From: Flavobacterium pectinovorum
GTDB taxonomy: Bacteria; Bacteroidota; Bacteroidia; Flavobacteriales; Flavobacteriaceae
Direction of reading: 5' to 3'
DNA length: 64,000 bases
NCBI RefSeq assembly: GCF_006438875.1
Contig: NZ_RCZH01000003.1
Coordinates: 372,937-436,936 of the forward strand
Both the position numbers and the translations under genes were made by a program. The stretch's first letter is position 1; the number at the start of each line of letters is the position of its first letter. Of the stretch, positions 25,561 to 33,410 are shown piece by piece. Below the pieces are notes generated by a model that saw nothing but the letters and a program-made list of their open reading frames with translations, did not search any database and was not told where the DNA came from.

Positions 25561-26617
25561 ATATTACAAATTATTTGCAGATTGTTTTGCTGTAAAAGGA
25601 TATTCTCGAAGTGTAATATGTGATATAACAAGAAAAAAATTTGATTTTATTCCAAATAGTCTTTATGAAATAATTATCGATGAAGTCATTGATATCTTCA
25701 GCTATCATAATATTTTAGATGATGAATCCACAGAAATTTTTAATGAGTACATTGACTTTCTCTTGAGGGAAGAATATATATATGAAATTTTAGATATTTC
25801 TGAAAAAGACAATTATCCTGCTATTGATTTGAAATTTGATTATCCTGCAAAAATTTCAAACGCAGTTATAGACTATAATGGGGATTATGATTTATTTGTT
25901 AAGAGTATTTGTCAGTTAGAACTAATGAATTGTAATTTCTTAATAGTGAGATTTTTGATTCCAGTTAAAATTATTGAAATTGAAAACATTTTGCTTTTGA
26001 TTAACGATTCGATAATTTTTTCAATTGATATAATTGTTGATTATAGCATTGATTATAATGAAGAGTGTATGCTTGAGATGATGCTTAAGTACCCAAGAAT
26101 TAATATAGTTACAATATTTAGCAGCCCGACAACCAGCCATAATAAAACTATTTTAAACAACGGAATGGGGCATTTAATTTTTTCTCAGAAAGAGTATAAC
26201 AAGGATGAAATTTTAAAAATTAAAGGTGAGAATAATTTCGTAATAAATATTAAGCTATTTACAGAATCTTATAACTACAATAATTTCTTTCATAAAAAAG
26301 TTTTTATTTCTGAAATCGGAGATGTTAAGAATTCCCCATTTGCGAAAATTATTTTTGGGAACATACAAAATAATAGTCTTGAAAATATAATCAATCATAC
26401 AGATTTTAAAAAAATATGGTATGTAAAAAAAGATTTTATAGAGGTTTGCAAAGATTGCGAGTTTAGATATATGTGTGTTGATAATAGAAATCCTGTACAA
26501 AAGAAAGTAAATGAGTGGTATTTTGAAGATGAATGTCATTATAATCCTTATATTAATAAATGGAATTTTGATGAACAGAATCTCACTTTTCCTGCTTTTA
26601 ACACGACTCTTTTATAA
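25544..26617 (+). CDS. gwsS: SPASM-domain peptide maturase (grasp-with-spasm system)
   Basis: The only suitable start is TTG at 25544, giving MKTKNRYYKLFADCFAVKGY, which has the usual opening of this family; the nearby ATG at 25534 belongs to the 62-aa frame. The 357-residue protein ends with a SPASM-like cysteine cluster, CKDCEFRYMC (CX2CX5C) followed by a Cys in EDECHYN, expected to bind an auxiliary iron-sulfur cluster. The N-terminal half lacks the CX3CX2C signature of radical SAM enzymes, so radical chemistry should not be assumed. It is the last gene of the operon; no ABC exporter or C39 peptidase follows. Confidence 0.88.
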   Translation: MKTKNRYYKLFADCFAVKGYSRSVICDITRKKFDFIPNSLYEIIIDEVIDIFSYHNILDDESTEIFNEYIDFLLREEYIYEILDISEKDNYPAIDLKFDYPAKISNAVIDYNGDYDLFVKSICQLELMNCNFLIVRFLIPVKIIEIENILLLINDSIIFSIDIIVDYSIDYNEECMLEMMLKYPRINIVTIFSSPTTSHNKTILNNGMGHLIFSQKEYNKDEILKIKGENNFVINIKLFTESYNYNNFFHKKVFISEIGDVKNSPFAKIIFGNIQNNSLENIINHTDFKKIWYVKKDFIEVCKDCEFRYMCVDNRNPVQKKVNEWYFEDECHYNPYINKWNFDEQNLTFPAFNTTLL

Positions 26618-26742
26618 AATAGGTTTTATAAAAAGAATTCTGGTAAATATGAGAGTTAAGGAGAAGATTTAAATTAGTTTTATAAAAAGGAAAAACTTTT
26701 GTTGGAGGGGAAGTGCCAAGTTTAATTTTTTTTTAGAGAGTT

Positions 26743-26769
26743 GCATAACAGGAACAGGACTCGAACCTT
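26743..26769 (-). repeat. tRNA 3'-end remnant, copy 5
   Basis: The plus-strand text GCATAACAGGAACAGGACTCGAACCTT parallels AGTAGCGGGAACAGTACTCGAACCTG at 22027. On the minus strand it is a T loop (TTCGAGT) with part of its stem and a diverged acceptor end. No terminator hairpin is kept here. Confidence 0.5.
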
Positions 26770-26825
26770 CTAGAACAAAAAAACAAGTAAAATAAAAAGG
26801 GAGTTACATAAGGTTTTTTAATATA

Positions 26826-26909
26826 TTCGAACCTAAACTCGTCAGCACCTTATTTTGTTGACTTTCTAGTTTTGAAAAACACCGTGTGCCACGATTTTGC
26901 CACAAATCT
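26826..26909 (+). repeat. Attachment-like unit, copy 3
   Basis: TTCGAACCTAAACTC, then 55 bases later the paired repeat TGCCACGATTTTGCCACAAATCT (26887-26909). It lies about 60 bases after the tRNA-like remnant, the same order as copies 4 and 2 at 22027 and 22093. Confidence 0.65.
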
Positions 26910-26941
26910 CCGATTGCTAAATATTATAACAGTTTTTAATG

Positions 26942-27028
26942 TTAGTAATGTTTCGAACTTAAGGTTTCAAGTGATTGTTTAACAATGTTTTAAACTGTCT
27001 TATGAAATTGATGCACCGATTCTGCACC
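26942..27028 (+). repeat. Attachment-like unit, copy 4
   Basis: This 87-base block is collinear with 17339-17425. It starts TTAGTAATGTTTCGAACTT and ends TGCACCGATTCTGCACC. The two copies bracket the IS3, SPFH, IS6 and RiPP region as direct repeats about 9.6 kb apart. Confidence 0.65.
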
Positions 27029-27092
27029 TAAATTCAATTATGTCTATTTCAATATTTTATTCTTAAAAATGTTTTTACTAAGTTTCTAAAAG

Positions 27093-27177
27093 TTTCGAAC
27101 CTAAACTCCTTAGGTCTTGATTTTGCTGGATTCTTAATTGTTAAAAATAGTTTGTGCCACGATTCTGCCACAAAACT
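27093..27177 (+). repeat. Attachment-like unit, copy 5
   Basis: TTTCGAACCTAAACTCCTTA, then after 55 bases TGCCACGATTCTGCCACAAAACT (27155-27177), 22 of 23 bases identical to the orphan at 18750. Confidence 0.65.
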
Positions 27178-27573
27178 CAAAGTATCGTTTCTGCCCTTAG
27201 TAATGATCTATTAATTTCTATCTTATTTGTAGTTTAAAAGCATTTTATATTACTCAATAGGACAAAACTAATTTCTGGAAGTGAAATTCGCAATATGCAT
27301 TTCTGTATTCAAAGTCTATTCTTAAAAAATGAACTTTATTTATGTCCTTTATTTCTATTTTTCTAAGTCTCATTCTTGTAAATATTTGCAGTCTTTATGT
27401 CCCGTAGAGTGACCTCTACGTTACAAATTCCAAATCATTTTATGCAAGATTTAAAGAAATCGGTTTATTTTTAAGTTAATTTGTAAGAAAATTATTTGTT
27501 ATTTTGCATTGATAGCGGTTTGTATGTATCGTAAGGGTTAAATGTTAAAAAGATTAATAATATAAACATTTAA

Positions 27574-27600
27574 TTTTTATCAAAGAGCCTTTGATAAAAA
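27574..27600. terminator. Perfect hairpin TTTTTATCAAAG / CTTTGATAAAAA
   Basis: A 12-base stem with loop AGC has a T run on one side and an A run on the other, so it could terminate in either direction. It lies 137 bases beyond the 3' end of the minus-strand 146-aa gene, which it may serve. Confidence 0.55.
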
Positions 27601-27647
27601 ACAAAGTCAAATCAATTTTGAAGGTAGAGTTTATTTTTAGATAAAGA

Positions 27648-27689
27648 TTAAATTATAGTTCTTAAATTATAGCTCTTAGATTATATTGA
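27648..27689 (+). repeat. 14-base tandem repeat, three copies
   Basis: TTAAATTATAGTTC, TTAAATTATAGCTC and a weaker TTAGATTATATTGA follow each other without gaps. It may be replication slippage or a binding-site array. Confidence 0.6.
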
Positions 27690-27736
27690 TCAAAATTCAA
27701 GTTTTAATAAGTACTGTTTTTTTTGCATTTTAATAA

Positions 27737-28177
27737 TTATTCTAAAACGTTTTTATCTATTATCAAAGTAAAAAGTTCTCCACTACCTTTTGGAATTGGA
27801 GTTTTAATTTTCTTTATAACATTTACCCTAATTGTATAAGAAATTACTTTTTGTACATTTTGTGAGCTAATCTCTTCAATGTTTATTTTTATTATCTCAA
27901 AACCATTTATTTTTTGCGAAATAGAAATCTGTTCCTTTATAAAATCTAATTTGTTTAAAGATACAGACATCATTTTCTTCATTTGTATTATTGTCATTTC
28001 TTTTGTTAAAACGCCTAAAAGTTCTGCTTGAAACCTTATTGCATCTAGTTTATCAGCTACTTGAATAATTAATGGTAGTTTATATTGGTTTTCAGTTTTT
28101 GGATTTATAAAACGAAACTCTAAGTAAAAAGATTTCAAAGAGGTCTCAGGAATTTTTTTGAAGGTTTTTATAATCAT
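27737..28177 (-). CDS. Hypothetical protein, 146 aa
   Basis: I do not recognise this family. It looks soluble and mixed alpha/beta, with beta-strand stretches at both ends (SFYLEFRFINPKTENQY; VQKVISYTIRVNVIKKIK) and a helical middle (ADKLDAIRFQAELLGVLTKE). It begins divergently from the Qat operon across a 393-base AT-rich gap. It may be a regulator or structural accessory of the neighbouring cargo, but nothing in the sequence proves this. Confidence 0.6.
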   Translation of the reverse strand: MIIKTFKKIPETSLKSFYLEFRFINPKTENQYKLPLIIQVADKLDAIRFQAELLGVLTKEMTIIQMKKMMSVSLNKLDFIKEQISISQKINGFEIIKINIEEISSQNVQKVISYTIRVNVIKKIKTPIPKGSGELFTLIIDKNVLE

Positions 28178-28570
28178 ATACGGAATTTACTTTTTTGCTA
28201 ATATAATAAATTACCGTTTTCTAAAATAATTAATATTCAACCAAATATCTAAATTTATTTACCAATATAGAACTACATCTTAAATTGTTTTTTTCAATTA
28301 TCTAACTATAAAAATCGTAAAATCGAATTATTAAATTATTGCGATATGTTTTGTAATAAAAATATAAAAAGCAGTATAAATACTGTTGTCATTTATTTTG
28401 GTTTAATATACCTTCCGATCAAATTTAGATATGATGATTTATTGTAGGATTATATAATATTTAATTTTAACGATTTTATAATTCATTATGGAAAACCGTA
28501 ATTTCTTCTGGATTGAATAACATACTTTTACGAAAATTATTTATAAAATGTTTTAATAAAAATTATATAA
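28178..28570. other. AT-rich divergent promoter region of the defence island
   Basis: This 393-base stretch has long A and T runs and no gene that I can support. It must hold the promoter of the Qat operon and of the divergent 146-aa gene. I could not assign an exact TAnnTTTG element with suitable spacing. Confidence 0.4.
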
Positions 28571-30469
28571 ATGTGGGCAGATAACGAAACATCAGAGGAT
28601 TTATTAGGGTTTAAAGTACATGCAGATCTATTGGTGAATATCATTAAAGATGAATCGATTTTGCCAATTACAATTGGTGTTTTTGGTGACTGGGGAAGCG
28701 GAAAATCTAGCATATTACAAATAGTAAAAGAAGAGTTTGATAAAGACGAGGATAAAGAGTCGCTTTGTATATACTTTAACGGATGGACTTTTGAGGGTTA
28801 TGATGATGCTAAAGCGGCATTACTCAATTCAATTCTTAAAGAACTGGAAGATAACAAAAAAATTACTGCCGAAATAAAAGATGCAGTAAAAGAGAAAGCG
28901 AAAAAACTATGGAAATCTATTGATTGGATGCGAGGCGCGGGGATGGTTTTAAAAAATGTTGCATTACCAGCGGTTTCAGCATATTTTACTGGAGGGGTGA
29001 GCTTAGTGCCCGCATCTATTCAGATAATTTCACAATGGAGTGATTCTCCCGAAAAGATAATTGAAAAGCTTCAATCAAAAGAAGGGAAAGAGATTTATGA
29101 ATCATTTATAAAGCAAAAAAAAGAAGGGAATAATAGCTCGACAAATGCAATAGCGGATCTTAGAAAGGATTTCTATGATTTATTAGCCTCTACTGGTTTT
29201 AAAAGATTAGTGGTTATAATTGATGATCTTGATAGATGTAGTCCTGAAAGAATTATAGAGAATCTTGAAGCTATTAAACTTTTCCTCAACGTGCCAAAAA
29301 CTGCATTTATTATTGGAGCTGATCCCAGAATTGTGAAATATGCAATCGAACATAAATACAAAAGTAACAAAGAAATTGAAGAAGATAATAACAGAATTGT
29401 TATTGATTATTTGGAAAAATTAATTCAGCTTCCCTATTCTCTTCCAAGACTTTCAGAATCAGAAGTTGAAACTTACATTTCAATGTTAATCTGTAAAAAA
29501 GAGGTTGGCGATACGAAATTTAAAAATGTGCTTGATGAATTTAAAAAGTATAGAATAACTAACAAATATTCTGCATTTGGATTGTCAAACTTCGAAAAGA
29601 TTTTGGAAGCCCAAGAATTTGGAAAAGTTAAGGACAATGTAATTACAATTCCTTCATTAGTGCCCTTAATTACAAATAGTTTGTATGGAAATCCCCGACA
29701 GATTAAACGTTTTCTAAATACTTATACTATCAGAAAAAGGCTGGCAGAAGTTGCGTCGTTAGTAAGCTTTAATGACGCCGTTCTTGCAAAAATGATGATA
29801 CTTGAATATTCTGAACCTAAGTTATTCAAGAAGTTATTTGAATGGCAAATAATTCAAGATGGAGTGCCAAAAGAAATAACCAATATAGAGGCTCTATGCA
29901 AAGACAAAGGGATTGAAGACGTTATTTCAGAAATTAAAGATTCTGATTTCAAAGAATGGAGTAAACCTAAAATAATAAAATGGTTTCAAATAGAACCTTT
30001 ATTAACAGGAATTGATTTAAGGGATTATTATTGGATTGCTCGCGATAAGTTAGAAAATTCTATTACTTCAACAAGTATGATTCCGCCAGTAGTAAGGTCA
30101 TTATTTAATGAGTTATTACCGGATAATATGACGGCAGCAGTTACAAAATCTTTACTATCTGAAAAATTTCAACCTTTTAGTGATATTGAGAAAGATGCGT
30201 TTTTCAATCTTTTATCTTCAAATTTAAAAAGAAATCCTCAGCAAAAAAGGTTGTATGACATTTTCAATGCAATGACAGAAGATAAAATAGAAAATACAGT
30301 TTATCAATATATGGAAACTCTTAAAATAATCAGCGTATCAGATATTGAACCTGCGGTTGCTACGAGATTAGCAGACTTTAAATCAGAAACTGAAATAGGA
30401 ACTTTTTTGAATGATTATTTCAAAGATGGAAAAACAAGAGCAAGTAAGGCGTTTAATCTAAAAAAATAA
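28571..30469 (+). CDS. qatA: QatA-like KAP-family P-loop NTPase
   Basis: This 632-residue KAP NTPase has Walker A GDWGSGKS at residues 39-46 and Walker B VVIIDDLDRC with the acidic pair at about 218-219. A typical insert with hydrophobic character lies between them (about 120-155). The later GNPRQIKRFLNTY box at about 375-387 is the sensor-like region of KAP and STAND-type ATPases. It is the first of four tightly packed genes in the order KAP NTPase, unknown, QueC-like, TatD-like, which is the QatABCD anti-phage system described from defence-island screens. Its role is presumably to sense or act through ATP hydrolysis; the mechanism of Qat is unsettled. Confidence 0.88.
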   Translation: MWADNETSEDLLGFKVHADLLVNIIKDESILPITIGVFGDWGSGKSSILQIVKEEFDKDEDKESLCIYFNGWTFEGYDDAKAALLNSILKELEDNKKITAEIKDAVKEKAKKLWKSIDWMRGAGMVLKNVALPAVSAYFTGGVSLVPASIQIISQWSDSPEKIIEKLQSKEGKEIYESFIKQKKEGNNSSTNAIADLRKDFYDLLASTGFKRLVVIIDDLDRCSPERIIENLEAIKLFLNVPKTAFIIGADPRIVKYAIEHKYKSNKEIEEDNNRIVIDYLEKLIQLPYSLPRLSESEVETYISMLICKKEVGDTKFKNVLDEFKKYRITNKYSAFGLSNFEKILEAQEFGKVKDNVITIPSLVPLITNSLYGNPRQIKRFLNTYTIRKRLAEVASLVSFNDAVLAKMMILEYSEPKLFKKLFEWQIIQDGVPKEITNIEALCKDKGIEDVISEIKDSDFKEWSKPKIIKWFQIEPLLTGIDLRDYYWIARDKLENSITSTSMIPPVVRSLFNELLPDNMTAAVTKSLLSEKFQPFSDIEKDAFFNLLSSNLKRNPQQKRLYDIFNAMTEDKIENTVYQYMETLKIISVSDIEPAVATRLADFKSETEIGTFLNDYFKDGKTRASKAFNLKK

Positions 30470-30471
30470 AA

Positions 30472-31212
30472 ATGGGAACATCTAAGTCATTTTCTGATGT
30501 AAAACACACGATGGTTCCGAATTGGGGGCCACTTAGCTCTTCGCTTACCTCAAATTGCGATTCTTCTAGTCTTCCTGCACCAAAACTACAGAATATAATG
30601 CGAAATTTTGTTAAGGCATTGGGGGGAGCATCGGCAGGGGGACGCGGTGGCTCAAAAGCTGGAGGAAGAAGTAGTATCAAGACTGCAAAGAAAATTGGAG
30701 GAGTTTTTTCAACTTTTATCAGTTCAGGTAATAATATTAGAGAAACTCTTGCATCTACTGGTTTAACAGATATTGATAATAAAACGGTTGGTGATGTAAT
30801 TAATCACCTGATCGAATATTGTTCTGGGAGTGCTACATCAATTGATGATAATGCGGCAAAAGAAGCTACAAGACTATTATTGGAAGAACTAATTGGACAA
30901 GCTGAATCCATTGACAGAGTACAAACTCTATTAGAAGAAAGCTTCACGACTAGTAGATTGGAAGATGTAATAATTAAATATTTTGGGTATTACATTAATG
31001 AGCTTTTATCAAAGTGGTTTTATGAGAATTTAATAAAAAATAAGAATGAAAGTGATTGTAATAATCTTTTCAGTCAAATAAAAAATTTCATAGTGGAAAG
31101 AGTTGCCGATATGAACAAAAAGAATCCATTGCAAAATATTGATTGGAGTTCCCAAGAAGCAGATAGACTTGTAAAAAATATCCAACAAGATGTATTAACC
31201 GTATTTGAATAG
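30472..31212 (+). CDS. qatB: QatB-like protein
   Basis: This 246-residue protein has the features of the second Qat gene. The N-terminus contains TMVPNWGPLSSS, and a Gly-rich, basic linker follows at about residues 50-66 (GGASAGGRGGSKAGGR). The rest is a helical domain (ATRLLLEELIGQAESIDRVQ) with an acidic-aromatic C-terminus. It starts 2 bases after the qatA stop and ends 2 bases before qatC. No catalytic motif is visible. The Gly-rich stretch suggests a flexible tether or a site handled by the QueC-like partner, which is speculation. Confidence 0.82.
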   Translation: MGTSKSFSDVKHTMVPNWGPLSSSLTSNCDSSSLPAPKLQNIMRNFVKALGGASAGGRGGSKAGGRSSIKTAKKIGGVFSTFISSGNNIRETLASTGLTDIDNKTVGDVINHLIEYCSGSATSIDDNAAKEATRLLLEELIGQAESIDRVQTLLEESFTTSRLEDVIIKYFGYYINELLSKWFYENLIKNKNESDCNNLFSQIKNFIVERVADMNKKNPLQNIDWSSQEADRLVKNIQQDVLTVFE

Positions 31213-31214
31213 TT

Positions 31215-32570
31215 ATGATAGTAAATATAGTTATTGACGATGCTCATTATGGCAAGTTTTCAGACTTGCATCTTTGTTACATAGATAACGGAGTAAACAG
31301 AAGGATTCCATTATCTTTTTTAGGTTATGAAAAAGTTTTTGATTTCACGACTGATTTTGTCTCTGTAAAATTTGATTTTTTTCTGATATCTGCGATTGTT
31401 TATGGAGTCGATAATTTACTTAATCGGGCTATTTATTCAAATGATGGTTGGACAAGAGATATAGAAGTAGAGTTTCCTGTGAATAACTTAGCTGTTTGGA
31501 ACGGTAAAGAAGATAAACTAAAACAAACTTTAGACTTCTTAACAGGAGATAATTGGCAGATTTCATTCCGAGAAATAGAAGATGTTGATTTATTTCAACC
31601 ACGTACAAATAGAAGGAAAGTTCCAAATTATGATAAAAATCTTATCAAATCTGTAAGTTTATTCTCAGGCGGATTGGATTCTTTAATTGGAGTTATTGAT
31701 GAATTGGAAAAGCTTAGTAATGGTGAAAGAATACTTTTGGTTTCTCATTTTGATTCAAAATCTCCAGGACCAAATGGAGATCAAAGAAAGTTATTAAGGC
31801 ATTTAATGACCCAATACCCAAATAAGATATATTGGGTACAATCGAAATTGGCATTATCAAGAAAAGACATTGATGGTAATAGCGTAAGTATTGAGAAGAA
31901 TTATCGAAGTCGTTCACTTTTTTTTATTGGTTTAGGTATTTATCTGTCATCTACTGATGAATTAATAATTCCCGAAAACGGTACAATTTCAATCAATTAT
32001 CCTCTCACGCCATCTAGAGTAAGTTCTTTAAGTACAAGAACAACGCATCCTTATGTTTTAAAAAATATTCAAGAATTACTTGTAGAATTGAGGTTATCGA
32101 CAGTAATACATAATCCCTATACTTTTAAGACAAAAGGAGAAATGTTTATTGAATGTACAAACCAAATATTTTTAAAAAGTATTTATACAGATTCGGTTTC
32201 TTGTGGTAAAAGAGGGTTTAGACAATTTCATTTTGACAATCCTAATGAGAATCATAGTTGTGGAAGATGCATGCCTTGTGTTTATAGGCGAGCGGCATTG
32301 AATAAAGCTGGCATGGATAATGAAGATCAGTATGGAAACTTTATTACAAAAGTTTCATCTTTAGGGAATAATGATTTACCAGCACTATTCAGTTACTTGA
32401 AAAAAAACATATCTTTGGAGAAAATGAAAAGAGATTTGTTAGTTAATGGAAATATAGAGATTAGTCTTCTTGAAGAATATGCTAAAATGGTGTTAAGGTC
32501 AAAACTAGAAGTTAAGCAATTATTTAGCGATAAAGGGAGTAATTTTGTAAAATCGGAATTGAATTTGTAA
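31215..32570 (+). CDS. qatC: QatC-like protein (QueC-type ATP-pyrophosphatase)
   Basis: This 451-residue protein has a PP-loop SGGLDS at about residues 150-155, as in the 7-cyano-7-deazaguanine synthase QueC. A zinc-type cysteine set (CGKRG, then HSCGRCMPCVYRR) sits at about 333-358. QueC enzymes adenylate a carboxylate and form a nitrile. QatC homologues carry a longer N-terminal region, about 140 residues here (YGKFSDLHLCYIDNGV...). It overlaps the TatD-like gene by one base. In the Qat setting it may modify a protein or nucleotide rather than make queuosine precursors; no other queuosine genes are nearby. Confidence 0.87.
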   Translation: MIVNIVIDDAHYGKFSDLHLCYIDNGVNRRIPLSFLGYEKVFDFTTDFVSVKFDFFLISAIVYGVDNLLNRAIYSNDGWTRDIEVEFPVNNLAVWNGKEDKLKQTLDFLTGDNWQISFREIEDVDLFQPRTNRRKVPNYDKNLIKSVSLFSGGLDSLIGVIDELEKLSNGERILLVSHFDSKSPGPNGDQRKLLRHLMTQYPNKIYWVQSKLALSRKDIDGNSVSIEKNYRSRSLFFIGLGIYLSSTDELIIPENGTISINYPLTPSRVSSLSTRTTHPYVLKNIQELLVELRLSTVIHNPYTFKTKGEMFIECTNQIFLKSIYTDSVSCGKRGFRQFHFDNPNENHSCGRCMPCVYRRAALNKAGMDNEDQYGNFITKVSSLGNNDLPALFSYLKKNISLEKMKRDLLVNGNIEISLLEEYAKMVLRSKLEVKQLFSDKGSNFVKSELNL

Positions 32571-33301
32571 TGAATGTTGATACCCATTGCCACATAGATT
32601 TATATAATAATCCAAAACAAATTTTGCAAGAATGCATAAAATCTGATATTACGGTTTTAGCAATGACTAATCTTCCAAGTCATTTTGAAATGGGATATCC
32701 ACATTTTCAATCATTAAGAAAGATAAGATTAGCTTTAGGAATGCATCCCTTAATGGCAGATTCACACCAAAAAGAGTTTAAATTATTTCTTACTAATATT
32801 GATAAAACATCATATATTGGAGAAGTTGGGCTAGACTTTTCGAGAGAAGGTATATCTACAAAAACTATACAAATCGAGACGTTTACTAAAATACTAAACA
32901 TTGTTTCTGGTAAAAAAAAGATACTAAGTATCCATTCTAGAAAGGCAGAAAAAGAAGTTTTAGAACTTTTAATAAAATATGATATTACAGCAGCTATCTT
33001 TCATTGGTATTCAGGCGAGTTAGGTATAATTGACTCTATTGTGAGCAGCGGGTATTATTTTTCTATTAATCCAGCAATGATTAAATCTTCTGCCGGAAGG
33101 AAAATTATTTCTAAAATACCTAAAAATTTTATTTTGACTGAAACAGATGGACCTTTTATAAATGAAAAGAATTTGCCATTGAAACCGGGAGAAACATCTT
33201 CTGTTGTTAATTTTTTAGCAGAAGAATGGAAAGTTACTAAACAAGAAGTAGAAAAAATTATAGCATCAAATTTTTTGCGAATAATTAGTTATTTGAAGTA
33301 G
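32570..33301 (+). CDS. qatD: QatD-like TatD-family metal-dependent hydrolase
   Basis: This 243-residue TatD-type TIM-barrel protein has the metal ligands in THCHID (His6 and His8), the Glu in YIGEVGLDFSR, the His in LSIHSRKAEKEV, the HWYSG histidine and the TETDGPF aspartate. Such proteins are nucleases or phosphoesterases. It is the last gene of the qat operon, and the gene order completes QatABCD. About 110 AT-rich bases separate it from the Argonaute gene. Confidence 0.88.
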   Translation: MNVDTHCHIDLYNNPKQILQECIKSDITVLAMTNLPSHFEMGYPHFQSLRKIRLALGMHPLMADSHQKEFKLFLTNIDKTSYIGEVGLDFSREGISTKTIQIETFTKILNIVSGKKKILSIHSRKAEKEVLELLIKYDITAAIFHWYSGELGIIDSIVSSGYYFSINPAMIKSSAGRKIISKIPKNFILTETDGPFINEKNLPLKPGETSSVVNFLAEEWKVTKQEVEKIIASNFLRIISYLK

Positions 33302-33410
33302 TTTTTTTTTAAATTAAGTGAGTAAAGCCATATTGTTGTTGCGTGGCAATTAAATTTATGAATAAATATTAAGAAGTGTATTAGATAAAAAAAATTGAAA
33401 AATTAAAATA

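Larger units (their letters stand above)
26618..27736. other. Gene-free stretch with attachment-like units
   Basis: I see no coding gene in these 1.1 kb. The left part holds a tRNA-like remnant (26743-26769) and three attachment-like units (26826, 26942, 27093). The right part holds two hairpins (27574-27600, and a small one with arms GTAGAG and CTCTAC near 27404) and a 14-base tandem repeat (27648-27689). Confidence 0.6.

Noticed and set aside
25544-26617. Classical radical SAM enzyme
   Set aside because: The CX3CX2C cluster motif is not present in the N-terminal half; only the SPASM-type C-terminal cysteines are seen.
27648-27689. CRISPR array
   Set aside because: The repeats are 14 bases, adjacent and without spacers; no cas gene is present.
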